The notes below the pieces were generated by a model. It did no database searches. It was not told where the DNA came from and worked only from the letters and a program-made list of their open reading frames with translations. This document shows, piece by piece, positions 1-7,135 of a stretch of 23,820 bases of DNA. The position numbers and the translations under genes are program-made. The number at the start of each line of letters is the position of its first letter. Position 1 is the stretch's first letter. Origin of the DNA: Bacillota bacterium (GTDB taxonomy: Bacteria; Bacillota; Clostridia; Peptostreptococcales; Anaerovoracaceae); contig JAEDNK010000011.1 of NCBI GenBank assembly GCA_016302545.1, positions 1 to 23,820 of the forward strand, read 5' to 3'.

Positions 1-7
1 GCAGAAT

Positions 8-820
8 ATGAAGCGTAAGCCATATTTGTCCGCGTTTGTTCTGACGGTCATAATTTCATGCTGCCTTTTGGCAAAGGTCATAGCTCCCTTTGGCAGTACG
101 GAGATGGACCCGGGGGCTGTGAGTATGGCTCCGGGTGCAGGCCATATATTCGGGACGGATGCTATGGGAAGAGACCTGTTTTCCATGCTTTTATACGGAG
201 GCAGGGCATCTATATACATTGGACTTATGGCGGCAGCCGTTTCCACGGTTATAGCTGTGGTCTACGGTGCGGTCAGCGGTATGGCGGGCAGGACAGCGGA
301 CAGTATGATGATGGGATTTGCAGAATTGGTCATGAGCGTGCCGTCTATTTTGCTCATTCTGTTTCTCCAGGCCATATGGGGAAATCCCTCGGCGACATCA
401 ATTGCACTGGCTATAGGATTAACGGGATGGATGAACATGGCAAAGGTGGTGCGAAGCGAAGTTCGTCAGATAGGAAAAAGCGATTATATTCTGGCAGCCA
501 GAACCATGGGAGCGGATTTTGGTTATATCTTAAAAAAACATCTGCTGCCTAATTTCATCTCTTCCATAATGTATATGGTGGTGACGGCCATAGGTCAGGC
601 TATGATAACCGAGTCCACGCTGAGCTTCTTGGGATTGGGATTGCCTTTGACGACTGTTTCGTGGGGGAGTCTCATGTCCATGTCTGAATCGGTGCTGCTG
701 TCAAACTGCTGGTGGATTATCGTGATACCGGCAGCGGTGCTGGTAACCACACTGGTGTGCCTTACACAGCTGGGAGAATATATCAGGAAAGAGAACAACA
801 GGCTGCACAGCAATTTATAA
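8..820 (+). CDS. ABC transporter permease, DppC/OppC/NikC type
   Basis: Inner-membrane permease subunit of a peptide/nickel-class importer, 270 aa. An N-terminal membrane segment (about residues 8-27) is followed by the family's FGTDAMGRDLFS motif, then four to five further hydrophobic segments. The EAA-type cytoplasmic loop that docks on the ATPase is visible near residues 148-180, including AARTMGADFGYILKKHLLPN. The following TLSFLGLGLP is also typical of DppC/NikC. The start is the first ATG in the window; upstream sequence is missing, so a longer N-terminus or overlap with a DppB-type partner cannot be excluded. The C-terminus is unusual: the last codons (RLHSNL and stop) lie in the left arm of a long inverted repeat. 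Binding protein and ATPases follow on the same strand. The family is clear; the substrate (peptide, nickel or metallophore) is not. Confidence 0.9.
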   Translation: MKRKPYLSAFVLTVIISCCLLAKVIAPFGSTEMDPGAVSMAPGAGHIFGTDAMGRDLFSMLLYGGRASIYIGLMAAAVSTVIAVVYGAVSGMAGRTADSMMMGFAELVMSVPSILLILFLQAIWGNPSATSIALAIGLTGWMNMAKVVRSEVRQIGKSDYILAARTMGADFGYILKKHLLPNFISSIMYMVVTAIGQAMITESTLSFLGLGLPLTTVSWGSLMSMSESVLLSNCWWIIVIPAAVLVTTLVCLTQLGEYIRKENNRLHSNL

Positions 821-1053
821 AAGAGAAATTATCGGTCATAGTGCGCACGGCAACCGTCTCCTTCGCTGCTCATAGCAAGACCGCGCACAGACTTTGGGCA
901 AAATTGCAAACGCGCCCTTTGGGCTTGAACGGTGCATTTTTGCAGCCAAAGTCTTCGTTTGCTTGCGTCTGCTATGCAGCCACGCTCAGTCAAAAGGTAT
1001 GCCTTTGCACACAATGACCGCAATATTTCTCTGTTTACATAAATTGCTTGTGC
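802..1053. repeat. Long imperfect hairpin (MITE-like palindromic repeat), copy 1
   Basis: Non-coding stretch that is self-complementary along nearly its whole length. The outer arms are 802-849 and about 1003-1053. Matching blocks include GCAATTTAT, AGAGAAAT, CGGTCAT and GTG.GCA against their reverse complements, with small gaps. Inner arms also pair: GCTGCTCATAGCA near 866 and AGACTTTGG near 889 match the reverse complement of about 934-980. The apex lies near 910-925. No transposase is present. The size and full-length pairing resemble a miniature inverted-repeat element or a structured intergenic RNA. The family is not identified. The left arm includes the stop codon of the upstream permease. 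Confidence 0.7.
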
Positions 1054-1279
1054 AAGGCAGATGTAGTGTTTCGGAATGATTCCGCAGGAGCAGCGAGAAG
1101 TAATAAACAGGCTTGCGCAATATGAGCAGTAAGAATTAAACTCTGTTTGAGCACAATAAAGCTGCAATGGCGAGTTAGTTTAATTCTCTGCGAATAAAGC
1201 AAAATGTTTATATTACTTCCTGCGACGAGGACTAAATGGAGAAACACTAAATATGGCTTGCATCAAGTAATGTATATAG
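1033..1279. repeat. Second long imperfect hairpin sharing an arm with the first
   Basis: The outer arms are 1051-1072 and 1241-1262. Reverse-complemented, they match at 19 of 22 positions, including a perfect TAGTGTTTC. Weaker pairing continues outward to about 1033 and 1279. Inside, CGCAGGA...GAAGTAATAAACA (from about 1083) pairs with TGTTTATATTACTTCCTGCG (1205-1224), and AGAATTAAACT (1131-1141) pairs perfectly with AGTTTAATTCT (near 1176). The left arm overlaps the right arm of the preceding hairpin, so three related arms alternate in orientation across about 480 bp. I see no gene in 821-1294 and no convincing promoter for the gene that follows. Confidence 0.6.
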
Positions 1280-1294
1280 AAGAAAGGAGAATTT

Positions 1295-2881
1295 ATGAAG
1301 AAGAAATCCGTAGTTTTAATCCTATGTCTGCTGCTTATTGCAGGGGCGCTTGTCATAACAGGATGCGCAGGAAATGGAGAAAATTCAAATATAGACAGAA
1401 ACAATACGCTGATATACGGCAGCGGTGATTATACGGCCATAAACCCGGCTCTTTATGAGCATGGGGAAATCAATGCGCTGATTTTTGCGGGGCTGACGGC
1501 ACACGATGATGAAAACAAGGTGGTGCCGGGGCTCGCTGAAAGCTGGGACTTTGACAAACAGACAAATACATATACATTTAAACTGCGTGAGGGTCTGACC
1601 TTTCATGACGGGGAGCCTCTGACTTCAGAGGATGTAAAGTTTACGCTGGAGGCCATACTTGACCCTGCAAACGGCTCTGAGATTATTTCCAACTATACTG
1701 ACATCGAAACTATAGAATGCCCTGATGAACTGACAGTAAAGATTAAGCTTTCGCAGCCAAATGTAGCCTTTCCTGATTATATGACCATAGGAATACTGCC
1801 AAAGCATATCCTTGAAGGAGAGGATTTGGTCACCTGCGATTTTAACCGCAATCCTGTGGGTGCAGGCCCATATAAACTTACTGATTGGGACATGGGGCAG
1901 ACTATCACCATGGAGCGCTTTGATAATTACTACGGCGGTGAGCCTGATATTGAAAAGGTTATTTTCAAGATTGTTCCGGATACAGATGCCCGTGCCCTGC
2001 AGCTCGCGGCCGGTGAAATCGACATGGCGCAGATTACCGCCAAGACAGCGGGTTCTTTTGATGAAGCAGATTATCCGGGAGCGCAGGAGTTTGCTGTATA
2101 CAGGATGAAGACTGCCGATTATCGGGCTATAGCGTACAACTTCAATCACCCGTTCTTTGCAGAAAACCCGGAGTTATCAAACATCCTCAGCTATGCCATA
2201 GACCGTCAGGCCATTGTGGAAAGCGTGCTTCTGGGAGAGGGAGAAGCCGCATATTCGCCTCTTCAGGCAGGAGAGTACAATAAAGACAGCATAGAAAAAT
2301 TTGAATATAACCCCGGGAAATGCATGGAGCTTCTTGAGGAAGCCGGCTGGGAAAAAGGTGCGGACGGCTATTATGAAAAGGACGGTCAGCAGCTGGCTTT
2401 CGTGATTTCAGCCATGGCTGATGATAAGGTGCGTGTGGATATGGCTGTCATGTGCGCCGCCCAGCTTCAGAAGGTTGGGGCTAATGTTACCGCAGAGACA
2501 AGACCGTCTCTCGACTGGGGCGGACAATATGCATGCATTATCGGATGGGGAAGTCCTTTTGATCCGGATGACCATACGTACAAGGTATTCTCTACAGATG
2601 CAGGGGACAATTATACCGGATATTCCAACGAGAAGGTTGATAAGATTCTTGCAGAGGCAAGACATACAGAGGATGCCGGGAAGCGGACGGAGCTTTATGA
2701 CGAATTTCAGCAGGCTATGACGGAAGCCATGCCTTACACCTTCCTCGCCTATGTGGATGCAGACTATGCCATGAAGGCAAATATCAAGGGTATTACGGCA
2801 AACACTGTGCTGGGTCATCACGGCGTGGGTGTTTTTCACAATATTGCAGAGTGGACTATAGAAAATGAGCAGAATACTTGA
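1295..2881 (+). CDS. ABC transporter substrate-binding lipoprotein (SBP_bac_5 family)
   Basis: Extracytoplasmic solute-binding protein of the OppA/DppA/NikA class, 528 aa, the normal size. A lysine-rich N-terminus and hydrophobic stretch end in a lipobox (VITGC), so Cys24 is the probable lipidation site and the protein is tethered outside the membrane. Family blocks include GLAESWDF, TFKLREGLTFHDGEPLTSEDVKF and GAGPYKL. The ATG is preceded by AAAGGAGA at a suitable distance. The gene overlaps the downstream ATPase by 17 bp, so translation is probably coupled. It is separated from the permease by the hairpin repeats, which may uncouple its expression from that gene. The protein captures a peptide, metal-chelate or similar ligand and passes it to the permease; the ligand cannot be read from sequence. 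Confidence 0.92.
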   Translation: MKKKSVVLILCLLLIAGALVITGCAGNGENSNIDRNNTLIYGSGDYTAINPALYEHGEINALIFAGLTAHDDENKVVPGLAESWDFDKQTNTYTFKLREGLTFHDGEPLTSEDVKFTLEAILDPANGSEIISNYTDIETIECPDELTVKIKLSQPNVAFPDYMTIGILPKHILEGEDLVTCDFNRNPVGAGPYKLTDWDMGQTITMERFDNYYGGEPDIEKVIFKIVPDTDARALQLAAGEIDMAQITAKTAGSFDEADYPGAQEFAVYRMKTADYRAIAYNFNHPFFAENPELSNILSYAIDRQAIVESVLLGEGEAAYSPLQAGEYNKDSIEKFEYNPGKCMELLEEAGWEKGADGYYEKDGQQLAFVISAMADDKVRVDMAVMCAAQLQKVGANVTAETRPSLDWGGQYACIIGWGSPFDPDDHTYKVFSTDAGDNYTGYSNEKVDKILAEARHTEDAGKRTELYDEFQQAMTEAMPYTFLAYVDADYAMKANIKGITANTVLGHHGVGVFHNIAEWTIENEQNT

Positions 2882-4337
2882 AATTGAAAACTTTAAATTA
2901 TCATTTTACGGACCTCAAGGCAGAGTACCGGCTGTGCGGGGAGTAAATCTCTATGTGAATGCAGGAGAGACCGTAGCACTTGTGGGAGAGTCAGGATGCG
3001 GCAAAACAGCCCTCTGTCGTGCTATACTGGGGCTTCACAGCAGCCATGCCAAGGTTGAGGGAGGAAGCATAAGCCTTATGGGTATCAGAGTCACCGAAAT
3101 GACCGACAGACAGCTGGAGGCTGTGAGAGGCAGATGCGCGTCTATGGTGTTTCAGGACCCCATGACCTTTCTCAACCCTACATTTTCCGTCGGGAGTCAG
3201 ATAAGGGATGCCATTCTGCTCCACGAGAAGGTCAGCAGGAAAGAGGCAGAAGTCAGGGCGGTTGAATTGCTTAAAATGGTTGAAATTACTCAGGCGGAGG
3301 AAAGGTACAGACAGTATCCCCACCATCTCAGCGGAGGAATGAGGCAGAGAGTGGCTATTGCTATTGCGCTGGCATGTAATCCCGACATGATAATCGCCGA
3401 TGAGCCCACCACCGCTTTGGACATAAGGACGCAGAACGAAATAATGGAACTGCTTAAAAAGTTGTGCAGGGAGCAGGGTAAGGCAATGCTCTTTGTCACC
3501 CATGACTTGGGACTTGCCGAAAAAATGGCGGAAAGGACTGCGGTGATGAAGGACGGCCTGATTATAGAGCAGGGAAAAACCGCTGAAATTTTCGAAAATC
3601 CCAAGGAGGAATATACCAAAAAGCTTTTAAGCTATGTTGCTTACGGTAAGGGTACCTCGCACTACCACGGAAAGATTGACGGCAGCGCAGAAAATGAGGA
3701 AGCGGCTGTAACCATAGATAATCTGAAAAAGTCCTTTCCTCTGGGGAGAGGGACCTTTTGCAGAGTGCTGGAGGATTTTAATCTGACCATAAATAAAGGA
3801 GAGATTGTAGGTCTGGTGGGACCTTCAGGAAGCGGCAAATCCACCCTGGCAAGGTGCATAATGGGAATTTATGAGCCGGAGGCGGGATGTATAAAGGTGG
3901 CGGAGGGACTGAAGCTGCAGATGATATTTCAGGACTCGGCTTCTGCATTTAATCCCAGAATGAAGCTCTGGGAGATTATTGCGGAGCCTGCAGACATAGA
4001 GGCACGCAGAGAAAAGCGGAGAATGGGAAAAAAAGAGATGTGCATCATGGCACAGAAAGCGGCAGAAGTCTGTGGCCTTGAAAAAGACCTTCTGGAGAGG
4101 TACCCTTACAATGTGTCAGGCGGACAGCGGCAACGGGCAGCCATTGCCCGGGCACTCATAACTAATCCGGACTTTTTAATTGCTGATGAGCCCATTTCAT
4201 CTCTGGATGTGCCGGTACAGTCACAGATAGTGCACCTGCTCAAAAAACTTCGCGATGAAAGAAACCTGACAATGCTGCTTATTTCACATGACATCCCTAT
4301 GGTGGAGCATGTCAGCGACAGGATTGTTCATATATGA
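2865..4337 (+). CDS. Fused double ABC ATPase (DppD-DppF / OppDF type)
   Basis: Two ATPase domains in one 490-aa chain that energise the importer. Domain 1 has Walker A GESGCGKT (41-48), signature LSGGMRQR (155-162), Walker B MIIADE (175-180) and H-loop VTHD near 211. Domain 2 has Walker A GPSGSGKS (319-326), signature VSGGQRQR (417-424), Walker B FLIADE (437-442) and H-loop ISHD near 473. These subunits are often two separate proteins of about 320 aa. Here domain 2 stops 18 residues after its H-loop, at DRIVHI, so the usual oligopeptide-type C-terminal extension is absent. Both catalytic sets look intact, so the protein is probably active. The start overlaps the binding-protein gene by 17 bp, and a strong terminator follows at once. 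Confidence 0.93.
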   Translation: MSRILEIENFKLSFYGPQGRVPAVRGVNLYVNAGETVALVGESGCGKTALCRAILGLHSSHAKVEGGSISLMGIRVTEMTDRQLEAVRGRCASMVFQDPMTFLNPTFSVGSQIRDAILLHEKVSRKEAEVRAVELLKMVEITQAEERYRQYPHHLSGGMRQRVAIAIALACNPDMIIADEPTTALDIRTQNEIMELLKKLCREQGKAMLFVTHDLGLAEKMAERTAVMKDGLIIEQGKTAEIFENPKEEYTKKLLSYVAYGKGTSHYHGKIDGSAENEEAAVTIDNLKKSFPLGRGTFCRVLEDFNLTINKGEIVGLVGPSGSGKSTLARCIMGIYEPEAGCIKVAEGLKLQMIFQDSASAFNPRMKLWEIIAEPADIEARREKRRMGKKEMCIMAQKAAEVCGLEKDLLERYPYNVSGGQRQRAAIARALITNPDFLIADEPISSLDVPVQSQIVHLLKKLRDERNLTMLLISHDIPMVEHVSDRIVHI

Positions 4338-4356
4338 CTGTATGATGCAAAAACGG

Positions 4357-4386
4357 AAAAAAGCTTCTCGCAAGAGAAGCTTTTTT
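4357..4386. terminator. Rho-independent terminator, probably bidirectional
   Basis: A perfect 13-bp stem (AAAAAAGCTTCTC / GAGAAGCTTTTTT) closes a GCAA tetraloop and ends in a T-run. It lies 20 bp past the ATPase stop codon. The A-run on the other side gives a T-tract on the minus strand too, so it can also stop transcripts from the convergent lipoprotein gene. Confidence 0.9.
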
Positions 4387-4449
4387 CCTGAAAGTGTGTG
4401 TGTATTCAATAAAAGAAGGAAAGTTTGCTATTTGTTCCTCATCCCCTAA

Positions 4450-4513
4450 GAACACTTAAATAATAACATCTGAAAGTGAAGGATGAGTGATGTTTTTATA
4501 AATTATTGTGTTC
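4450..4513. repeat. AT-rich imperfect inverted repeat in a convergent intergenic region
   Basis: Left arm 4450-4470 (GAACAC...AACATC) and right arm 4489-4513 (GATGTT...GTGTTC) are imperfect reverse complements. An overlapping alternative stem is CTCATCC (4438-4444) with GGATGAG (4481-4487). There is no T-tract. It sits between the two convergent transcription units, just past the lipoprotein stop codon. Function unknown; it could help end or stabilise the minus-strand mRNA. Confidence 0.4.
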
Positions 4514-4516
4514 ATT

Positions 4517-4957
4517 TTACCATGCTATTGCTGAAAAGTCAATAAACTCCCATGCAATTTTGTCGCCTTCTTCCACAAGCTGCTCTTCCGCAGAGAGCAT
4601 ACCCATCTCTCCGTTAACTGTGAATACCCAGCCTGTCATTTCAGAATAATCTCCTTCGGTGAGACCTGCAATTTCGGTTATATAGCCTTTCGAGGAATCC
4701 ACGGAAATGGAAATATCGTGAGACATGCAGTAAAGCTGAGTTGCCTCCAGCACGGAGGAGCCTTCCTCGGCAATAAATGGGTCATCCTGAATTTCCTCGA
4801 AATCCTCGAGGTCCAGCTCGTCTTCTCCGTCGAGGAGAGAAAAGCTCAGGTTAACAGGATTTACAATAGGCGTTTCTTCAGCCGCAGGCTTGGTTGAGCA
4901 GGCTGTAACCGCAAAAAGAAGTGCGATAATGCAGAGTACAGTTAAAAGTTTTTTCAT
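4517..4957 (-). CDS. DUF4430-domain lipoprotein
   Basis: Small secreted lipoprotein of 146 aa. The signal peptide (MKKLLTVLCIIALLFAVTAC) ends in a lipobox with Cys20 as lipidation site. An acidic linker (LDLEDFEEIQDD) is followed by a C-terminal domain of about 80 residues. That domain has the DUF4430 pattern: a SVLEATQLYC helix, an ITEIAGL strand, GWVFTVNGE, then EGDKIAWEF. The fold is related to the C-terminal domain of transcobalamin-type proteins, but ligand and role are unknown. An ATG eight codons upstream (4981) overlaps the stop of the upstream gene but has no ribosome binding site. The chosen ATG has GGGAGG nine to ten bases upstream, and the signal peptide begins there. It is co-transcribed with the amidohydrolase-like gene. 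Confidence 0.8.
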   Translation of the reverse strand: MKKLLTVLCIIALLFAVTACSTKPAAEETPIVNPVNLSFSLLDGEDELDLEDFEEIQDDPFIAEEGSSVLEATQLYCMSHDISISVDSSKGYITEIAGLTEGDYSEMTGWVFTVNGEMGMLSAEEQLVEEGDKIAWEFIDFSAIAW

Positions 4958-4977
4958 ATCAAAGTTCCTCCCTATAT

Positions 4978-6402
4978 TCATAATTGCTGTGAAGCCATTA
5001 AATTATACATTTCAATATCGTTTTCCGCATCAGCGTCGTAAACCACTTCGCCTCCCAGAATGGTCATGTCAGCATGTACTCTTGGAAGCAGTTTAAGATC
5101 CAGCTCGAAAAGATTTTCATCAAAGACTGCCATATCTGCCAGCTTGCCCGCCTCCAGTGAGCCCAGCCTGTCGGCCATTCCGACAACTGCCGCTGCGTCT
5201 ACAGTGAGGTGATCTATGGCTTCCTCTACCGAAGCAACGCTGCCTGTCAGGCTGCCCGGTGAGAACACATTGGTGCCCCACGTCTTAAAAGCGCTTTCCC
5301 AGTAGATAAGGTCAGCGGCATCCTCGGAGGAAAGCTCGTAGTCCGACGCGATTACGAAGACGCTTTTATAACCCTTGCTGCGAACATACTCCAGTGCAGC
5401 ATAAGCCATCATCAGATCTTCTTTTTCTATGGCCTCTAAGAAAATACCGAAGCCCTTATCACAGACATCTTCCAGAATAGCGTTCAGAGCCTCCTGACTG
5501 AAAGGAACAGGTGAGGCGGCATTATCAAGATACAGGTTCAGCATTTCGGCGTGAATCATGTTCCCAAGCTCCAGACAGTTGGTTCTCCTCGCCATGAGAC
5601 GGTGGATGAGACCGTTAGGAAGCAGTGGGCGGTTCATAAAATATGAGCCGAAAAATCTTTGACGCAGCTGTCCTTCGTTATATAATCCTATGATGGAGTC
5701 CTGATAGAGACTCTCAAAATAATCCGGAGACTGCAGGTTGAGAACGGAGGTAAAACCCTTGTCTGCAAGGTCTGCAATTTCTAGGCGAACGCTTTCCTCC
5801 ACCGCGTCAAAGTCAAAAGGAATGAGAAGGTTGAGCACATAACCTACGGTCACCGTGTCAACACATTCCTCCTCGGCGGTCTCTACGATTATCCTGTCCG
5901 CTGCGCTGTTGGTCCAGCAGTCGATGCAGTTGGCGCATAGCAGCAGAACAGGTCTGTCAGGGCAAACCTCGTCAAGGAATTTGGCGGAGGCTGACTCTTC
6001 ATCCTCAGGATTGTCCTCTGGCTTTAGATCGTCCCTGTACCCATAACCGAATACGATTTCGCTGTCAGGATTTTCTTCGGTCCACTCTCTGATGGCTTCA
6101 GCCACATCCTCCGGACAGCTGCATTCCGACAGATCCGCATAACGGCCTTCGAAAACCTTAAGAACAGGACTTCTGTGGATATCTATAAATCCGGGGAATA
6201 CATACTTTCCGTTTAAATCTATTATCTGAGTATCATCGTTGATGATACCGCTCATATCATCAAAATTACCTACGGTCATTATTTCCTCGCCTTTGCAGGC
6301 AACGGCGGAAGCCCAGGGAAGCTCGGGGTTCTGCGTAAATACATGTCCGTTATGTAAAATCAAATCTGCTGCTTCTACTTTTTTGAAAAAACCAAAAGCC
6401 AT
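4978..6402 (-). CDS. Amidohydrolase-like protein (YtcJ/Amidohydro_3), probably without metal-dependent catalysis
   Basis: 474 aa with the architecture of YtcJ-type amidohydrolases. There is an N-terminal beta-sandwich strand set (ADLILHNGHVFTQNP), the PGFID entry to the TIM barrel at 70-74, LDEVCPDRPVLL near 143, and a C-terminal GSLEAGKLADMAVFD. The metal ligands appear lost: the normal HxH after GFID is H-R-S (76-78), the HAIGD helix reads FLEAIEKED (321-329), and the following EHxQ segment reads IASDYELSSED (350-361). The substrate-side NGHSAWVNS-like segment is CIDCWTNSA. It may be a pseudoenzyme or binding protein. The start at 6402 has GGAGG seven to eight bases upstream and lies just downstream of a good promoter. 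A longer reading from 6450 would begin inside that promoter. Confidence 0.8.
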   Translation of the reverse strand: MAFGFFKKVEAADLILHNGHVFTQNPELPWASAVACKGEEIMTVGNFDDMSGIINDDTQIIDLNGKYVFPGFIDIHRSPVLKVFEGRYADLSECSCPEDVAEAIREWTEENPDSEIVFGYGYRDDLKPEDNPEDEESASAKFLDEVCPDRPVLLLCANCIDCWTNSAADRIIVETAEEECVDTVTVGYVLNLLIPFDFDAVEESVRLEIADLADKGFTSVLNLQSPDYFESLYQDSIIGLYNEGQLRQRFFGSYFMNRPLLPNGLIHRLMARRTNCLELGNMIHAEMLNLYLDNAASPVPFSQEALNAILEDVCDKGFGIFLEAIEKEDLMMAYAALEYVRSKGYKSVFVIASDYELSSEDAADLIYWESAFKTWGTNVFSPGSLTGSVASVEEAIDHLTVDAAAVVGMADRLGSLEAGKLADMAVFDENLFELDLKLLPRVHADMTILGGEVVYDADAENDIEMYNLMASQQL

Positions 6403-6440
6403 ATCTTTTCCTCCATGTTTAGAATCTGTTTCTGAGAAAT

Positions 6441-6449
6441 ATTGTATCA
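6441..6449 (-). promoter_or_regulatory. Extended -10 promoter for the amidohydrolase-lipoprotein operon
   Basis: On the minus strand TGATACAAT gives a TACAAT -10 hexamer with an upstream TG, about 39 bases before the chosen ATG. No strong -35 is evident. Its position supports the start at 6402. It lies back to back with the promoter of the DUF2284 gene, so the two may compete. Confidence 0.5.
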
Positions 6450-6464
6450 TAAATCCGCCGTCTA

Positions 6465-6473
6465 TGGTATACT
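6465..6473 (+). promoter_or_regulatory. Extended -10 promoter for the DUF2284 gene
   Basis: TGGTATACT contains a TATACT -10 hexamer with the TGn extension, 38 bases upstream of the ATG. TTGTAT at 6442-6447 could be a poorly spaced -35. It overlaps the divergent promoter region for the minus-strand operon. Confidence 0.5.
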
Positions 6474-6511
6474 AAAAACGGAAAAAGCCAAAAAGAAAGG
6501 GGCGAGGCACC

Positions 6512-7042
6512 ATGTACACACTAGAGAAATTTGAAAAAAGCATATCGGTTGCAGATTATATGAGAGACTACATAAATGTTCAGGAGTTTCTCGGATACTG
6601 CCGCAGATGCTCCAATTTTGACAAGGTTTGGTCATGCCCAAGCTATGATTTTGAGCCGGAGGAATACTGGAAAAAATACAACAGTCTTTATGTGCTGGGG
6701 TATAAGATAAATTTCGACGGTTCGGAGTCGGAGGGAAGAAGCCTTGAAATCATGGCGGATGTAAAGGCGAAGGTTACCGACGAGCTCTTTGAGCTGGAAA
6801 GCGCCCGCCCTGGCTCCATATCACTTTCCGCAGGAAGCTGCAGTCTCTGTGGCAAAGGGAACTGTACCAGAACATCCGGTGCGCCTTGCAGACATCCGGA
6901 CAAAATGCGCTATTCTATAGAAGCCCTGGGAGGTAATGTAGGCAAAACAGTCCATGACCTTTTGGGAATCGAGCTTGAGTGGATTGAAGAGGGCAAGGTG
7001 CCGTCCTACTTCGTGTTGGTGGGCGGACTCCTTGAAAAATAG
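6512..7042 (+). CDS. DUF2284 cysteine-rich predicted metal-binding protein
   Basis: Cytoplasmic protein of 176 aa that matches DUF2284 along its full length. It has two cysteine groups: CRRCSNFDKVWSCPSY (Cys30, 33, 42) and CSLCGKGNC...CRHP (Cys110, 113, 118, 126). The following MRYSIEALGGNVGKT segment is characteristic of the family. The spacing suggests an iron-sulfur or other metal site. The biochemical function of the family is unknown, and I see no catalytic motif. The ATG is preceded by GAAAGGGGCGAGG. The gene appears monocistronic: it has its own promoter, and a separate strong promoter follows it before the next gene. Confidence 0.85.
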   Translation: MYTLEKFEKSISVADYMRDYINVQEFLGYCRRCSNFDKVWSCPSYDFEPEEYWKKYNSLYVLGYKINFDGSESEGRSLEIMADVKAKVTDELFELESARPGSISLSAGSCSLCGKGNCTRTSGAPCRHPDKMRYSIEALGGNVGKTVHDLLGIELEWIEEGKVPSYFVLVGGLLEK

Positions 7043-7054
7043 GGATTTATGTAC

Positions 7055-7083
7055 TTGAATGAGTGCACGGAATAGAGTATAAT
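7055..7083 (+). promoter_or_regulatory. Sigma-A type promoter for the F420-ligase-family gene
   Basis: TTGAAT (7055-7060), a 17-base spacer and TATAAT (7078-7083). The -10 is perfect and spacing is ideal. It lies 52 bases upstream of the ATG and begins 12 bases after the previous stop codon. Confidence 0.8.
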
Positions 7084-7135
7084 TGTATAGTTATAGGAAA
7101 AGAAAACAAATTTTGCTTTTTAAAAGGAGATATAC

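Noticed and set aside
829..1167. 112-aa ORF on the minus strand
   Set aside because: It lies inside the palindromic repeats, has no ribosome binding site that I can see, and is rich in Cys and Arg in a way typical of translated structured DNA. Treated as repeat, not gene.
1625..2149. 174-aa ORF on the minus strand
   Set aside because: Antisense shadow of the substrate-binding protein gene.
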